Shown here: positions 16,931 to 26,210 of the stretch, one piece after another
Layout: each line of letters opens with the position of its first letter
Numbering within the stretch: position 1 is the stretch's first letter
DNA from: Bacilli bacterium
GTDB taxonomy: Bacteria > Bacillota_I > Bacilli_A > RF39 > UBA660
DNA: 64,000 bases
Assembly (NCBI GenBank): GCA_017409025.1
Contig: JAFQTN010000007.1
Coordinates: 1 to 64,000, forward strand
Reading direction: 5' to 3'
The notes under the pieces: generated by a model
What the model was told of the DNA's origin: nothing
The model's input: the letters and a program-made list of their open reading frames with translations, nothing else
Databases searched by the model: none
Translations under genes and position numbers: made by a program

Positions 16931-17842
16931 ATGAACAATAATGATAGTATATTGGAAAGATATGGAGAAAATTTAACTAAGGTTAAATATTTGGTTAATC
17001 CAGCTGTTGCTAGGGATAAAGAATTAAAAGAATTGGTTATGGTATTATTAACTCCAGAGAAATCGGCTGTACTTGTTGGTAAACCTGGTATTGGTAAGAC
17101 AGCAATTGTTGAAGGTCTTGCTTATAGATTACAACTAGGTGACATTCCTAATGCATTAAAAGGATATTCTGTTTATAAAATAAGTACTCCATCTTTGATT
17201 GGAAATCATGGTGGTGAGAATAAAGTTATGGCTTTGGTTGAGGAGTTAAAAACGAAAGATAAAATAATTTTATTTATCGATGAAATACATATGCTTATGG
17301 GTGCTAGTAATCAAGGACCAATGGATTTAGCTAATATGTTTAAAGAAGGTTTAAGTAGAGGTAGTGTTAAAATTGTTGGTGCTACGACAGTAGATGAGTA
17401 TGAGAGATATATTTTAAGGGATAAGGCGTTTGTACGTAGATTTGAAAAAGTTGATATTGCTGAACCAACTCAAGAAATGTGTACTCAAATACTTATGAGA
17501 ACTATTCCTAAAATAGAAATTCAAACTGGTGTAAAACTTCCTTATACAGATTTTATAAAAGAAAATATTTGTAAATTTATTGTAAATATGACAAGTGAAT
17601 ATAAAAGAGTATATGAAATATCTTCTAGATATCCTGATATTGCTTTAGTTGTTTTAAGACAAGCTTTTTCAGCTGCATTATATGATAATAAAAATCAAGT
17701 CGGTTTTAAACATATATATGAAGCTATTAAGACTACCAAAGCAGTATATCCTGATGTTATAAAAAAAGAGTTAGTAGTATTTATGGAAGAATTTAAAGAT
17801 GAACTTTCTTTAGAGGGTGTAGTTGTAGAAATTCCAGAATAG
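16931..17842 (+). CDS. Single-domain ClpB/ClpC-like AAA+ ATPase
   Basis: The sequence follows the first ATPase domain of ClpA/B/C proteins: NPAVARDKELKELV, Walker A GKPGIGKTA, LKGYSVYKISTPSLIGN, Walker B IILFIDEIHMLMG, sensor 1 KIVGATTVDEYERYI and the arginine-finger block FVRRFEKVDI. It stops after about 300 residues. There is no Clp N-domain, no middle coiled coil, no second ATPase domain and no ClpP-binding loop that I can see. It is intact rather than decayed. It lies between ylxM and murE, 11 bases after the small membrane protein gene. Its partner is unknown. Confidence 0.82.
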   Translation: MNNNDSILERYGENLTKVKYLVNPAVARDKELKELVMVLLTPEKSAVLVGKPGIGKTAIVEGLAYRLQLGDIPNALKGYSVYKISTPSLIGNHGGENKVMALVEELKTKDKIILFIDEIHMLMGASNQGPMDLANMFKEGLSRGSVKIVGATTVDEYERYILRDKAFVRRFEKVDIAEPTQEMCTQILMRTIPKIEIQTGVKLPYTDFIKENICKFIVNMTSEYKRVYEISSRYPDIALVVLRQAFSAALYDNKNQVGFKHIYEAIKTTKAVYPDVIKKELVVFMEEFKDELSLEGVVVEIPE

Positions 17843-17851
17843 GAGAATATT

Positions 17852-19312
17852 ATGAAATTAAATAAATTATTAGAAAAAATAGATTATACTTTACTTAAAG
17901 GAAATGTAGAAGTAGAGATTAGTGATTTGGCATATGATTCAAGGAATGTATTTGATGGATATGTTTTTGTTTCAATTATTGGTAATAATGTAGATGGTCA
18001 TGATTATATTGATAATGCAATAGAAAATGGTGCTAAGGCTATAATTGTTAGTAAAGATATAGAAATAGATAAAGATATTACTATTGTTAAGGTAGAAGAT
18101 ACTAATAAAGTTTTATCTAGATTATCAATGAATTTATTTGATAATCCACATAAAAAGATGACTACGATAGCTATTACTGGTACTAAGGGTAAGACTACTA
18201 CTAGTTTTATGATTAAAAAAATAATTGAAGAATCTGGTAGAAAATGTGGTGTTATTGGTACTACTGGTATATATATTGGAGATAAATATTATCCTAATAA
18301 GAATACTACACCACTATCTTATGATACTTTAAAATATATGAATGAAATGGTTTCTGATAAGATAGAATATGTAGTTATGGAAGTGTCTAGTCAAGCGTTA
18401 AAGTATGATAGAGTAAATGATATTATTTTTGATTATGGAATATTTACTAATTTAACACAAGATCATATTGGTGAATTTGAACATAGTGATATGGAAGATT
18501 ATGTAAGTAGTAAATCTAAGTTATTTAAACAATGTGTTCATGGTGTATTTAATTTAGATGACAAGTATTTCTTTGATATGGTTAATATGGGTGAATCTTC
18601 AATAAATACTTATGGGTATTCAGATAAAGCTGATTTAAGGGTTACATCAATGAATTTATATAGAGATGGTAGTAAGATAGGGATAGATTTAGAATTAGAC
18701 GGCGTTATAAAGGATAAATTTAGAGTAAGTACTCCTGGTAAATTTTCTTCCTATAATGCTATGTCTGCAATTTTAACTTGCTATTTAATCGGTATAGATG
18801 TAAAATATATATCACTTGCATTAAAAGATTTTTCTGTTAAAGGAAGAGTTGAACCTGTTCATGTATCTGATAAGTTTACGTTACTTATAGATTATGCTCA
18901 TAATGGAGTTAGTACTGAGAGTATATTAACAACAATTAGGGAATATAATCCAAAAAGAATTGTAACTATATTTGGTTGTGGTGGTAATCGTAGTCGTGAT
19001 AGAAGATATGAAATGGGTGAAATTGCTGGCAAATATTCAGATTATTGTATTATTACTGAAGATAATAATAGATTTGAAGAGTTTGATGATATAGCTAAAG
19101 ATATATTAGTTGGAATGAATAAGACTGATTGTGAATATACAATTATTTCTGATAGAAAAGAAGCTATTAAATATGCTATTTTGAACGGTCTTCCTGGAGA
19201 TATTATTATGTTAATTGGTAAAGGACATGAAGATTACAAGGAAATAAAAGGTGTAAGATATCCTTTTGATGAAAGAATAGTTATTAAGGAAATACTTGAA
19301 GAGATAAAATAG
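17852..19312 (+). CDS. murE: UDP-N-acetylmuramoyl-dipeptide ligase MurE
   Basis: MurE adds the third amino acid of the peptidoglycan stem peptide in the cytoplasm, using ATP. The Mur ligase signatures are present: ATP loop AITGTKGKTTTSF, the carbamylated-Lys region EDYVSSKSKLF, the Asn/His block DYAHNGVSTESI, and FGCGGNRSRDRRYEM in the C-terminal domain. The position that discriminates the substrate (DNPR for meso-diaminopimelate enzymes) reads EDNNRF. The Arg suggests diaminopimelate, but the motif is atypical. It has 486 residues, GGAG upstream, and is 9 bases after the AAA+ gene. Confidence 0.95.
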   Translation: MKLNKLLEKIDYTLLKGNVEVEISDLAYDSRNVFDGYVFVSIIGNNVDGHDYIDNAIENGAKAIIVSKDIEIDKDITIVKVEDTNKVLSRLSMNLFDNPHKKMTTIAITGTKGKTTTSFMIKKIIEESGRKCGVIGTTGIYIGDKYYPNKNTTPLSYDTLKYMNEMVSDKIEYVVMEVSSQALKYDRVNDIIFDYGIFTNLTQDHIGEFEHSDMEDYVSSKSKLFKQCVHGVFNLDDKYFFDMVNMGESSINTYGYSDKADLRVTSMNLYRDGSKIGIDLELDGVIKDKFRVSTPGKFSSYNAMSAILTCYLIGIDVKYISLALKDFSVKGRVEPVHVSDKFTLLIDYAHNGVSTESILTTIREYNPKRIVTIFGCGGNRSRDRRYEMGEIAGKYSDYCIITEDNNRFEEFDDIAKDILVGMNKTDCEYTIISDRKEAIKYAILNGLPGDIIMLIGKGHEDYKEIKGVRYPFDERIVIKEILEEIK

Positions 19313-19354
19313 TGGGTTTTTAATTGAATTTTAGTAGTAATGAGGTAGAGTTTT

Positions 19355-19963
19355 ATGATTTTTGACGAGTATTTTGATAGGGCATTATGGTTAATGTTAC
19401 AAGGAAACAAAAAAAGTAGAGATATTTTAATTAATTTTGTTAATAGTTTAACAGATGAAATGTATGAGATTTTACGTAAAATATCAAAAGAATATTATTC
19501 AGATGCATCTATAGTTGCATCATATTATGAGCATTTTGGAAATAAATATGATTTATCAATAAAATATAAAAGTAATTATTTAACAATAGTATTAAAAAAG
19601 TATACAGACAGTAAAAAAGATAAATTAGATGAAAGTTATGAAGTGTCATTATATTCAATTCTTAACAATTTTATAGGTAATAATAGTCCGTTAAAAAAAA
19701 CAACGATAGGTTCTGTTGATTATAAAAAAAGTAAAGAAAAGAGTAATGTTGAGTCTTGTGGGAAAAAAACAACTTTTTTACGTACTAATTATGAATTTTC
19801 ATATAATTTTAAACGTTGTTTATTAGAAACAAGGGATCTTCTTGATTTTTGTTTATTTACTCCGAAAAGGGTTAATTTAGAACAAATGCCAAGTGATATT
19901 TATTCTTCATGTATTTTAAATGACAAGAATGAGAATATTATGACTAAAAAGAGAAAAAAGTAA
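19355..19963 (+). CDS. Tandem paralogue 1 of 3, unknown function
   Basis: This 202-residue protein shares its N-terminus with the next two genes: a Tyr-hydrophobic start, then RALWLMLQGNKKSRDILINF, then NSLTDEMY. There are no membrane segments, and the C-terminus is strongly basic (TKKRKK). I know no family for it. The three genes follow murE on the same strand with gaps of 42, 21 and 15 bases and each has its own ribosome site. Together with the terminator at 21.2 kb they look like one unit. Confidence 0.7.
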   Translation: MIFDEYFDRALWLMLQGNKKSRDILINFVNSLTDEMYEILRKISKEYYSDASIVASYYEHFGNKYDLSIKYKSNYLTIVLKKYTDSKKDKLDESYEVSLYSILNNFIGNNSPLKKTTIGSVDYKKSKEKSNVESCGKKTTFLRTNYEFSYNFKRCLLETRDLLDFCLFTPKRVNLEQMPSDIYSSCILNDKNENIMTKKRKK

Positions 19964-19984
19964 AAAAATTAAGGATGGGAGTTT

Positions 19985-20578
19985 ATGGTATTTAATTTTG
20001 ATTATGATAAGGCATTATGGATAATGCTACAAGGAGATAAAATCAATAGAGAGGTTTTAATAAAATTTATCAATAGTTTAACTAATGATATGTATAAATG
20101 TATTCATGATTTAATATATAATGATTCTAGAAAATCAAATATAACTTGTCTTTTAGGTGATAATTTTACATTGTATGTTGAATTACATGATAAGGAGTTA
20201 ACTATTAAATTAAATCAGTTTAATATATCAAAAGAAAGGGTAGAAGAATTTTTTTCCTTAACTTTGGTACCTTTAGAGAATACTGATAAATTATTAAAAA
20301 AGGATGAAAAAGAGTTATATATTGGAAATTTTAATTATAAAACAAGACAACTATATCCAGTGGTAGATGAATTTGTTGAAATTAGAGAAAAAGAAAATGT
20401 TAATTATGTTTTAAAAAAGAAATTATTTGGATATAGTTTATTTATGGTATCACCGGGTAAAAATTGTGCATTAGAACAATCAATGGTAGATATAAAAAAT
20501 ATTCCTGATAAAATTTATCCTCATTATTTTACTAGTGAGTCAAGGCAAAGACGTCTTATAAGAAGAAGAAATAGATAA
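19985..20578 (+). CDS. Tandem paralogue 2 of 3, unknown function
   Basis: This 197-residue protein is the closest relative of the preceding gene. It has KALWIMLQGDKINREVLIKF followed by NSLTNDMY, a central region rich in beta strands, and a basic tail (RQRRLIRRRNR). A shared SLTLVPLENT/SLYSIL-type strand and a GNFNY/GSVDY block recur in the middle of all three. GGGAG lies upstream of the ATG. Function is unknown. The basic C-termini could bind nucleic acid or lipid (speculative). Confidence 0.7.
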   Translation: MVFNFDYDKALWIMLQGDKINREVLIKFINSLTNDMYKCIHDLIYNDSRKSNITCLLGDNFTLYVELHDKELTIKLNQFNISKERVEEFFSLTLVPLENTDKLLKKDEKELYIGNFNYKTRQLYPVVDEFVEIREKENVNYVLKKKLFGYSLFMVSPGKNCALEQSMVDIKNIPDKIYPHYFTSESRQRRLIRRRNR

Positions 20579-20593
20579 CTTTTAGGTGAGGTA

Positions 20594-21184
20594 ATGGTAT
20601 TAAGGGTAACTTATGATAAATCTTTATGGTTTATATTGAAAAATGATAAAAAAAATAGAAATAGAATATTGAGTTTTTTTAAAAACTTTCCTTCTAATTT
20701 ATATCAACAATTATTAAATGAAATGCGTAATAGAAGAATAATTAATGAATATAATGAAGAGGTTATTGATGGTATTTTATATTATTATGAGTTTAATCGT
20801 AGTGATGGTAGTATATGCATTGGTAATTGTTACAAGGATAATTGTGAAGAAAATGACATATTTTTAATTAAATTATATCCTTTTAGAAGTGTTGATACAA
20901 ATGGAAAAAATATTTCTCTTGGGAGTATAATTTATCAAAATAAAGAAGTGTATAGAGATTATATTTATGATTGTGGTAAACTGGAATATTGTTTAACTAA
21001 AAAATCAGACCGAGTATATTTTGTAACTTATAATGAATATGGTGTTTTGGTAAAAAAAAGGAATAAAAAAGTTAATATTTTAGAGGTTCCTTCAACTGTT
21101 AATTTTGCATCTTTTGATAAAAAAAATAATCATGTTTTAAGAAGAAAAATAAATGGTACGGTTATACCACATAAACAATATTAA
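20594..21184 (+). CDS. Tandem paralogue 3 of 3, unknown function
   Basis: This is the most divergent copy at 196 residues. The opening motif is KSLWFILKNDKKNRNRILSF followed by NFPSNLYQQL; the middle keeps ISLGSIIYQNKEVY, matching the GSVDY/GNFNY blocks of its neighbours. The C-terminus is basic and ends PHKQY. AGGTGAGG precedes the ATG at 20594. It ends 15 bases before a bidirectional terminator. Function is unknown. Confidence 0.7.
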   Translation: MVLRVTYDKSLWFILKNDKKNRNRILSFFKNFPSNLYQQLLNEMRNRRIINEYNEEVIDGILYYYEFNRSDGSICIGNCYKDNCEENDIFLIKLYPFRSVDTNGKNISLGSIIYQNKEVYRDYIYDCGKLEYCLTKKSDRVYFVTYNEYGVLVKKRNKKVNILEVPSTVNFASFDKKNNHVLRRKINGTVIPHKQY

Positions 21185-21198
21185 AATTATATAATATA

Positions 21199-21224
21199 AA
21201 AAAATCAAGAATTCTTGATTTTTT
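21199..21224. terminator. Bidirectional terminator
   Basis: An 11-bp stem (21199-21209 with 21214-21224) around an AATT loop, with A and T runs on either side, between convergent genes. Confidence 0.85.
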
Positions 21225-22161
21225 ATTTATTTATCATTTTACTTTCATAGAATAATGGAAGTAGAACATAATTTTTATTTTGTAAGTATTCGATTACATC
21301 AGGTAATATACTTAGTGTGATATTACTATAATCGTGAAATAAGATTACTTCGATATCTTCGTTGATAGTTTTTTTAAGATTGTTCATAGCATCTTGTTTG
21401 CTAGCAACAAATCCGCCGTCACCATTAGATGCTGTCCAATCGACCCATCCATATCCTAAATTTTTAAGTTCTTTAACAATGCTATTTCTTAAACTTCCAG
21501 CTGAAGCAATTCCTCCAGGGAATCTAACAATATTAGTAGTTATTCCAGTTCTATCTTTGATTAATTTTTCTTGTTTTTTAACATTATTTATAAAAGAATT
21601 GGTACTACTGTAAAGTCCATAAAATATTTGGTGAGAATATGTATGATTTGCCATTGTGTGACCATATTTAGCAGTTTTTGCATATAATTCTTTACAAGAT
21701 TTACTTCTGTTATCATAACAGCTTTCTTTATCTAGACCAATTGTGAAAAATGTTGCTCTAACATTATATTTTTCTAAAACTTCTAAATACTTATGAGTTA
21801 GATAATATGGACCATCATCAAAGGTTAAATATGCTATCTTATAATCTACTTCTTTATTTGATACTTTATCTTCAAAGGCTTTTAAATTTTCAAAATATTC
21901 ATTTTTTATTTCATTAATTTCTTCATCAATGTTTTTAAGATGAGTTAATTCTTTTTCTAATTCTTTAGTTTTAGTTTCACTAGTGTTGAAATTGTTTTTT
22001 TGGGAATTAAGTTCATTAATATTTAAATTTCTTTTTTTATCTATATTTATATTTAATTTTATAAAGTATATGTTGGCAACAATTAATAAAATTATAAGAG
22101 AAATGTTTAAAAAATTAACTAGTTTATTTTTTCTTTTATTTCTTGATTCCATTTTATCCAT
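21223..22161 (-). CDS. Membrane-anchored polysaccharide deacetylase (NodB domain)
   Basis: One N-terminal helix (about residues 16-34) and a coiled-coil stalk (about 45-95) lead to a NodB deacetylase domain. Motif 1 is YLTFDDGPYY, motif 2 ANHTYSHQ (zinc-binding His), motif 3 RFPGGIASAG and motif 4 WVDWTASNGDGG. It probably deacetylates peptidoglycan or another surface polymer outside the membrane (family knowledge). The start is either ATG 22161 or ATG 22152; neither has a strong ribosome site. It overlaps the upstream small gene by 43 bases, so translation is coupled. Confidence 0.9.
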   Translation of the reverse strand: MDKMESRNKRKNKLVNFLNISLIILLIVANIYFIKLNINIDKKRNLNINELNSQKNNFNTSETKTKELEKELTHLKNIDEEINEIKNEYFENLKAFEDKVSNKEVDYKIAYLTFDDGPYYLTHKYLEVLEKYNVRATFFTIGLDKESCYDNRSKSCKELYAKTAKYGHTMANHTYSHQIFYGLYSSTNSFINNVKKQEKLIKDRTGITTNIVRFPGGIASAGSLRNSIVKELKNLGYGWVDWTASNGDGGFVASKQDAMNNLKKTINEDIEVILFHDYSNITLSILPDVIEYLQNKNYVLLPLFYESKMINK

Positions 22162-22394
22162 CTTTCATATTCCCATATTTTATCTTCTTTTTCTGTTTTT
22201 ATTTTGTTAATTTCTGTTACTAATTCTTCATTCTTTTTATTATTTATATTTATTTTTTCTTGATAAGAATTAGAATCTTTAACAATATTTTTATTATCAG
22301 AAAAAGATGTATAATATTTTAGAATATTAATTGCTAATGCAATTAATAAAATAATGGGAATTATGATTGATAAATATTTACTTATTTTATTCAT
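22119..22394 (-). CDS. Small single-pass coiled-coil membrane protein
   Basis: This 91-residue protein has one membrane helix (about residues 9-27) and then a Lys/Glu/Asn-rich coiled coil. The layout repeats the anchor-plus-stalk part of the following deacetylase, suggesting the two interact or arose from one another. The ATG at 22394 is preferred over upstream in-frame codons. It overlaps the deacetylase gene by 43 bases. There is no named family. Confidence 0.65.
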   Translation of the reverse strand: MNKISKYLSIIIPIILLIALAINILKYYTSFSDNKNIVKDSNSYQEKININNKKNEELVTEINKIKTEKEDKIWEYERWIKWNQEIKEKIN

Positions 22395-22454
22395 TACTAC
22401 CAACTACCTTATGTATTTATTTTAACATAAAATAGTTAAAGATGGTATAGTTAT

Positions 22455-23021
22455 TTATAATATTTTATCAATTATTCCATAATCTAGTGCTTCTTTTGAA
22501 TTCATATAATAGTCTCTATCGGTATCTTTTTCTATTTGTTTTATATTTCTTTTAGTATTTTTTGCTAATATAGAGTTAATTTTATTTTTAAGATTTATTA
22601 TTCTTTTTGCTACGATGTCTATTTCTGTTGCTTGTCCATTTACACCACCTAATGGTTGATGAATCATTACTTCACTATTTGGTAGGCAATATCTTTTTCC
22701 TTTTTTTCCACAAGATAATAGGAAAGCTCCCATAGATGCGGCCATACCAACACAAATTGTTGATACATCACTTTTTACAAAATTCATAGTATCATATATT
22801 GCCATACCTGAGGTAATAGAACCACCAGGTGAATTAATATATAGTGAAATATCTTCGTTGGAAATACTATCAAGATATAATAATTCGGCAATTACTATAT
22901 TAGCGGTGTCATCGTTTATTTCACCACTTAATAAAATAATTCTATTTTTTAATAATCTTGAGTAAATATCATATGCGCGTTCACCCATACTGCTTTTTTC
23001 AATTACTGTTGGAATTAACAT
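22455..23021 (-). CDS. clpP: ATP-dependent Clp protease proteolytic subunit ClpP
   Basis: ClpP is the barrel-shaped serine peptidase of the Clp protease. The catalytic triad is visible: Ser in [11 protein letters not shown], His in [10 protein letters not shown], and Asp in the DTDRDYYM region. The oxyanion motif [18 protein letters not shown] is also present. The ATG at 23021 lies six bases after AGGTG; a GTG at 23030 overlaps that site and is less likely. At 188 residues the length is normal. It is monocistronic; its unfoldase partner is not in the window. Confidence 0.96.
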   Translation of the reverse strand: MLIPTVIEKSSMGERAYDIYSRLLKNRIILLSGEINDDTANIVIAELLYLDSISNEDISLYINSPGGSITSGMAIYDTMNFVKSDVSTICVGMAASMGAFLLSCGKKGKRYCLPNSEVMIHQPLGGVNGQATEIDIVAKRIINLKNKINSILAKNTKRNIKQIEKDTDRDYYMNSKEALDYGIIDKIL

Positions 23022-23122
23022 TTTTATCACCTGTTAATATCATAATATAAATATTTTTATTTTGTTATATAAATGATGCGACAAAAAATTTATATTATGA
23101 TAAAATTAGATTGGTGATAACT

Positions 23123-23662
23123 ATGAATATAGAAATAATTAAAGTAGGAAATTTAAAATGCAATTGTTATTTATTAATTAAAGACAATAAGATTTTAATA
23201 ATAGATCCAGGTGACGAAGGAGATAAGATAATAGAAAAAATAGGTGATAGAGAAGTAGTTGGTATAATTATTACGCATCATCATTATGATCATATTGGTG
23301 CAGTTAAAGATGTTGTTAATAAGTATAATGTTTTAGTATATGATAGAAGTAATTTAGAAGAAGGACAAAATAAAATAGATGAGTTTATATTTGATATAAT
23401 ATATACTCCTGGTCATAAAGAAGATTTAATTACTATTTATTTTGAAAAAGAAAAAATGATGTTTACAGGCGATTTTTTATTTAAAGATAATATTGGTAGA
23501 TGTGATTTAGTTGGTAGTGACATTAATGATATGAAAAAATCTATAGATAAGATAAAAAAATATGATAAGGATATCATTGTATATCCAGGACATGGTGTTA
23601 AAACTAGTTTAGGATATGAGATAGATAATAATGTTTATTTTTTAGATGAAGATATGTTATAA
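23123..23662 (+). CDS. Metallo-beta-lactamase-fold hydrolase (glyoxalase II-like)
   Basis: The metal-binding motif HHHYDHIG, a second His in YTPGHKED, the Asp in FTGDFLF and the final His in YPGHG define an MBL-fold hydrolase of the YcbL/glyoxalase II-like type. The substrate is not determined; thioesters such as S-lactoylglutathione analogues are typical. The ATG at 23123 follows GGTGA; an upstream TTG at 23111 is less likely. The product is 179 residues. It is divergent from clpP. Confidence 0.9.
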   Translation: MNIEIIKVGNLKCNCYLLIKDNKILIIDPGDEGDKIIEKIGDREVVGIIITHHHYDHIGAVKDVVNKYNVLVYDRSNLEEGQNKIDEFIFDIIYTPGHKEDLITIYFEKEKMMFTGDFLFKDNIGRCDLVGSDINDMKKSIDKIKKYDKDIIVYPGHGVKTSLGYEIDNNVYFLDEDML

Positions 23663-23751
23663 TATTAAAAAAATTTTAAATATTTAAGAACGGACATAGT
23701 AAAAAAGTATTTAGATGAATAAAAAAATAATAATCAGAAAAGAGGTGTAAG

Positions 23752-25704
23752 ATGTTTGAATTAGTATCAAAATATATTCCATCTGGAGATCAGCCACAAT
23801 CTATAAATAAGTTAGTTAATGGAATTAAAGAAGGAAAAAAGCATCAAGTATTACTTGGTGCTACAGGTACTGGTAAAACTTTTACAATTGCTAATGTAAT
23901 TAAAGAAGTAAATAAACCTACTTTGGTTTTAGCACATAATAAGACTCTTGCCGGACAATTATATTCAGAATTTAAAGAATTATTTCCTGATAATGCTGTT
24001 GAATATTTTGTTAGTTATTATGATTATTATCAACCGGAAGCTTATGTTCCAAGTACGGATACATATATAGAGAAAGATGCTAAAATAAATGATGAGATAG
24101 ATGAACTTAGACATAAAGCAACTTCTAGTTTATTAAGTCGTGATGATGTTATTGTAGTAGCGTCAGTTTCTTGTATATATGGTATTGGTGAAGTAGAAGA
24201 ATATAAAAACAAAATGTTAACTTTAGTTAAGGGACAAGAAATAGAAAGAAATTATGTTCTAGCTAAACTTGTTGATATGCTTTATGAGAGAAGTAATTTT
24301 GATTTAAAAAGAGGAACATTTAGAGTGCGTGGGGATGTTATTGAATTGATTCCAGCATATCAAAGAACTAATGGTATTTTGATAGAGTTTTTTGGTGATG
24401 AAATAGATAGAATTAGTGAATTTGATGTTGTTACTGGTGCTATACTTAAAGATAAAAAAAGTGTTTCTATATTTCCAGCTTCACACTTTGTAACAGGTGA
24501 AGAAAAATTAAAAATAGCTGTTAATAATATAAAAGAAGAATTAGATAATAGACTTAAATATTTTTTAGAAAATAATAAATTAATTGAAGAACAAAGGCTG
24601 AGAGAAAGAGTTAATTACGATATGGAGATGTTACTTGAAACTGGTTTTTGTAGAGGGGTAGAAAATTATTCAAGACATTTAGCTCTTAGAGGTGAAGGAG
24701 AGACACCTACGACACTTATGGATTTCTTTCCAGATGATTTTCTTTTAGTTGTTGATGAATCTCATGTTACAGTTCCACAAGTTAGGGGAATGTATAATGG
24801 CGATAGAGCTAGAAAGATGAATTTGGTTAATTATGGTTTTAGACTTCCAAGTGCACTTGATAATAGACCTTTAAAGTTTCATGAATTTGAAAATAAAATT
24901 AATCAAGTAATATATGTAAGTGCTACTCCTGGAGATTATGAATTAGAACTTGTTAATAATAATACGGTAGATCAAATAATAAGACCTACTGGATTATTAG
25001 ATCCTCTTATTGAAGTTAGAGAAAGTAAAAATCAGATTGATGATTTAATTAATGAAATAAATATTAGAATAGATAAAAAAGAAAGAGTTCTTATTACTAC
25101 TTTAACTATTAAAATGGCTGAGGAACTTACTAATTATTTAAAAGATATTGATATTAAAGTTGCTTATTTACATAATGAAGTGAAGACTTTACAAAGAATG
25201 AAAATAATTAGAGATTTAAGACTTGGGGTATATGATGTAGTAGTTGGTATTAATCTTCTTAGAGAAGGTATTGACATTCCTGAAGTATCTTTAATAGCGA
25301 TTATGGATGCGGATAAACAAGGCTTTTTAAGAAGTAGTAGAAGTTTAATTCAAACTATAGGTAGATGTGCTAGAAATAGTGAAGGTAAGGTTATAATGTA
25401 CGCTGATACTATCAGTGATAGTATGAAAATTGCTATTGATGAAACTGTTAGAAGAAGAAAAATACAAGAAGAATATAATAAAGAACATAATATTATACCT
25501 AAGACGATTATTAAAGAAATTAGAGATTTAATATCTAATGAAGATGAAATAGCTAGTCAAGAAAATAAGAATAAGATGAGTAAGAAGGAAAGAGTAAGTT
25601 TAATTGAAAAATTAACTAATGAGATGAATATGGCGGCTAAAAATTTAGATTTTGAAAGGGCTATGGAACTTAGAGATATTATATTTGAAATGGAAAGCGA
25701 GTAA
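23752..25704 (+). CDS. uvrB: Excinuclease ABC subunit B
   Basis: UvrB is the damage-verifying helicase of nucleotide excision repair. Walker A reads [12 protein letters not shown], the beta-hairpin region [21 protein letters not shown] is intact, Walker B is VVDESHV, and motif VI reads QTIGRCARN. The C-terminal UVR domain is present ([24 protein letters not shown]). The 650-residue length is normal. Neither uvrA nor uvrC is adjacent. GAGGTG precedes the ATG and a terminator follows directly. Confidence 0.98.
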   Translation: MFELVSKYIPSGDQPQSINKLVNGIKEGKKHQVLLGATGTGKTFTIANVIKEVNKPTLVLAHNKTLAGQLYSEFKELFPDNAVEYFVSYYDYYQPEAYVPSTDTYIEKDAKINDEIDELRHKATSSLLSRDDVIVVASVSCIYGIGEVEEYKNKMLTLVKGQEIERNYVLAKLVDMLYERSNFDLKRGTFRVRGDVIELIPAYQRTNGILIEFFGDEIDRISEFDVVTGAILKDKKSVSIFPASHFVTGEEKLKIAVNNIKEELDNRLKYFLENNKLIEEQRLRERVNYDMEMLLETGFCRGVENYSRHLALRGEGETPTTLMDFFPDDFLLVVDESHVTVPQVRGMYNGDRARKMNLVNYGFRLPSALDNRPLKFHEFENKINQVIYVSATPGDYELELVNNNTVDQIIRPTGLLDPLIEVRESKNQIDDLINEINIRIDKKERVLITTLTIKMAEELTNYLKDIDIKVAYLHNEVKTLQRMKIIRDLRLGVYDVVVGINLLREGIDIPEVSLIAIMDADKQGFLRSSRSLIQTIGRCARNSEGKVIMYADTISDSMKIAIDETVRRRKIQEEYNKEHNIIPKTIIKEIRDLISNEDEIASQENKNKMSKKERVSLIEKLTNEMNMAAKNLDFERAMELRDIIFEMESE

Positions 25705-25736
25705 ACTTTCAAAAAAGTTACTCGCTTTATTTTTTA
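25694..25736. terminator. Terminator after uvrB
   Basis: 25694-25708 pairs with 25715-25728 (AAAGCGAGTAA type stem with a one-base bulge), followed by a T-rich run to 25736. The A-rich left flank means it may also serve the convergent gene. Confidence 0.8.
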
Positions 25737-26207
25737 TAAACAACTTCCGTCAGTTGAAAATAATACTGGTGAAGTTGTTAATGCTTGAATTTTAGAACTG
25801 TCATTTGTTGGTTCAATGTTATTAAAGTAATATACAAATGGAGATAAATTAACACCGCTTGATATACATATAATAAAATCTTCATTATCATGATTATTAA
25901 TAATTTTATCAATAGCCTTCATATTTCTTAATGAAAATTCTTTCCAGGTTTCGCTAGAATTCATTTCATTAAATAGAGTTTCTTCATAAATTGGAACGTT
26001 AATATATTTATTGATAATTTCAGCTGTATGAATACATCTTAAATATGGAGAAGAGTAGATTGCTTTAATATTTAAATTTAATTGTTTTAATTTTTCTCCA
26101 AGAATTTCTGTTTCTTTAATTCCATTTTCGGTTATATCTTGTAATTGTCTATCAACGGCTTTATTTTTTTTATCTCTTTCAGCATGGTGTACATATAAAA
26201 TTTTCAT
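25734..26207 (-). CDS. Histidine phosphatase superfamily protein
   Basis: The protein follows the phosphoglycerate-mutase-like fold: catalytic-His strand YVHHAERD, then IYSSPYLRCIHTAEII, the acidic segment LFNEMNSSE, and a late strand IICISSGVN. The usual first motif RHG(E/Q) reads HHAE, so the catalytic His is kept but the preceding Arg is replaced by His. The late His of the usual xxSHG motif also appears to be lost (SSGV). Activity may therefore be reduced or altered. The 157-residue gene is 3 bases from yvcK. Confidence 0.72.
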   Translation of the reverse strand: MKILYVHHAERDKKNKAVDRQLQDITENGIKETEILGEKLKQLNLNIKAIYSSPYLRCIHTAEIINKYINVPIYEETLFNEMNSSETWKEFSLRNMKAIDKIINNHDNEDFIICISSGVNLSPFVYYFNNIEPTNDSSKIQALTTSPVLFSTDGSCL

Positions 26208-26210
26208 AAT

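Noticed and set aside
23663-23751. Regulatory element before uvrB
   Set aside because: It is a short AT-rich gap with no hairpin or recognisable SOS box; only the GAGGTG ribosome site is clear.
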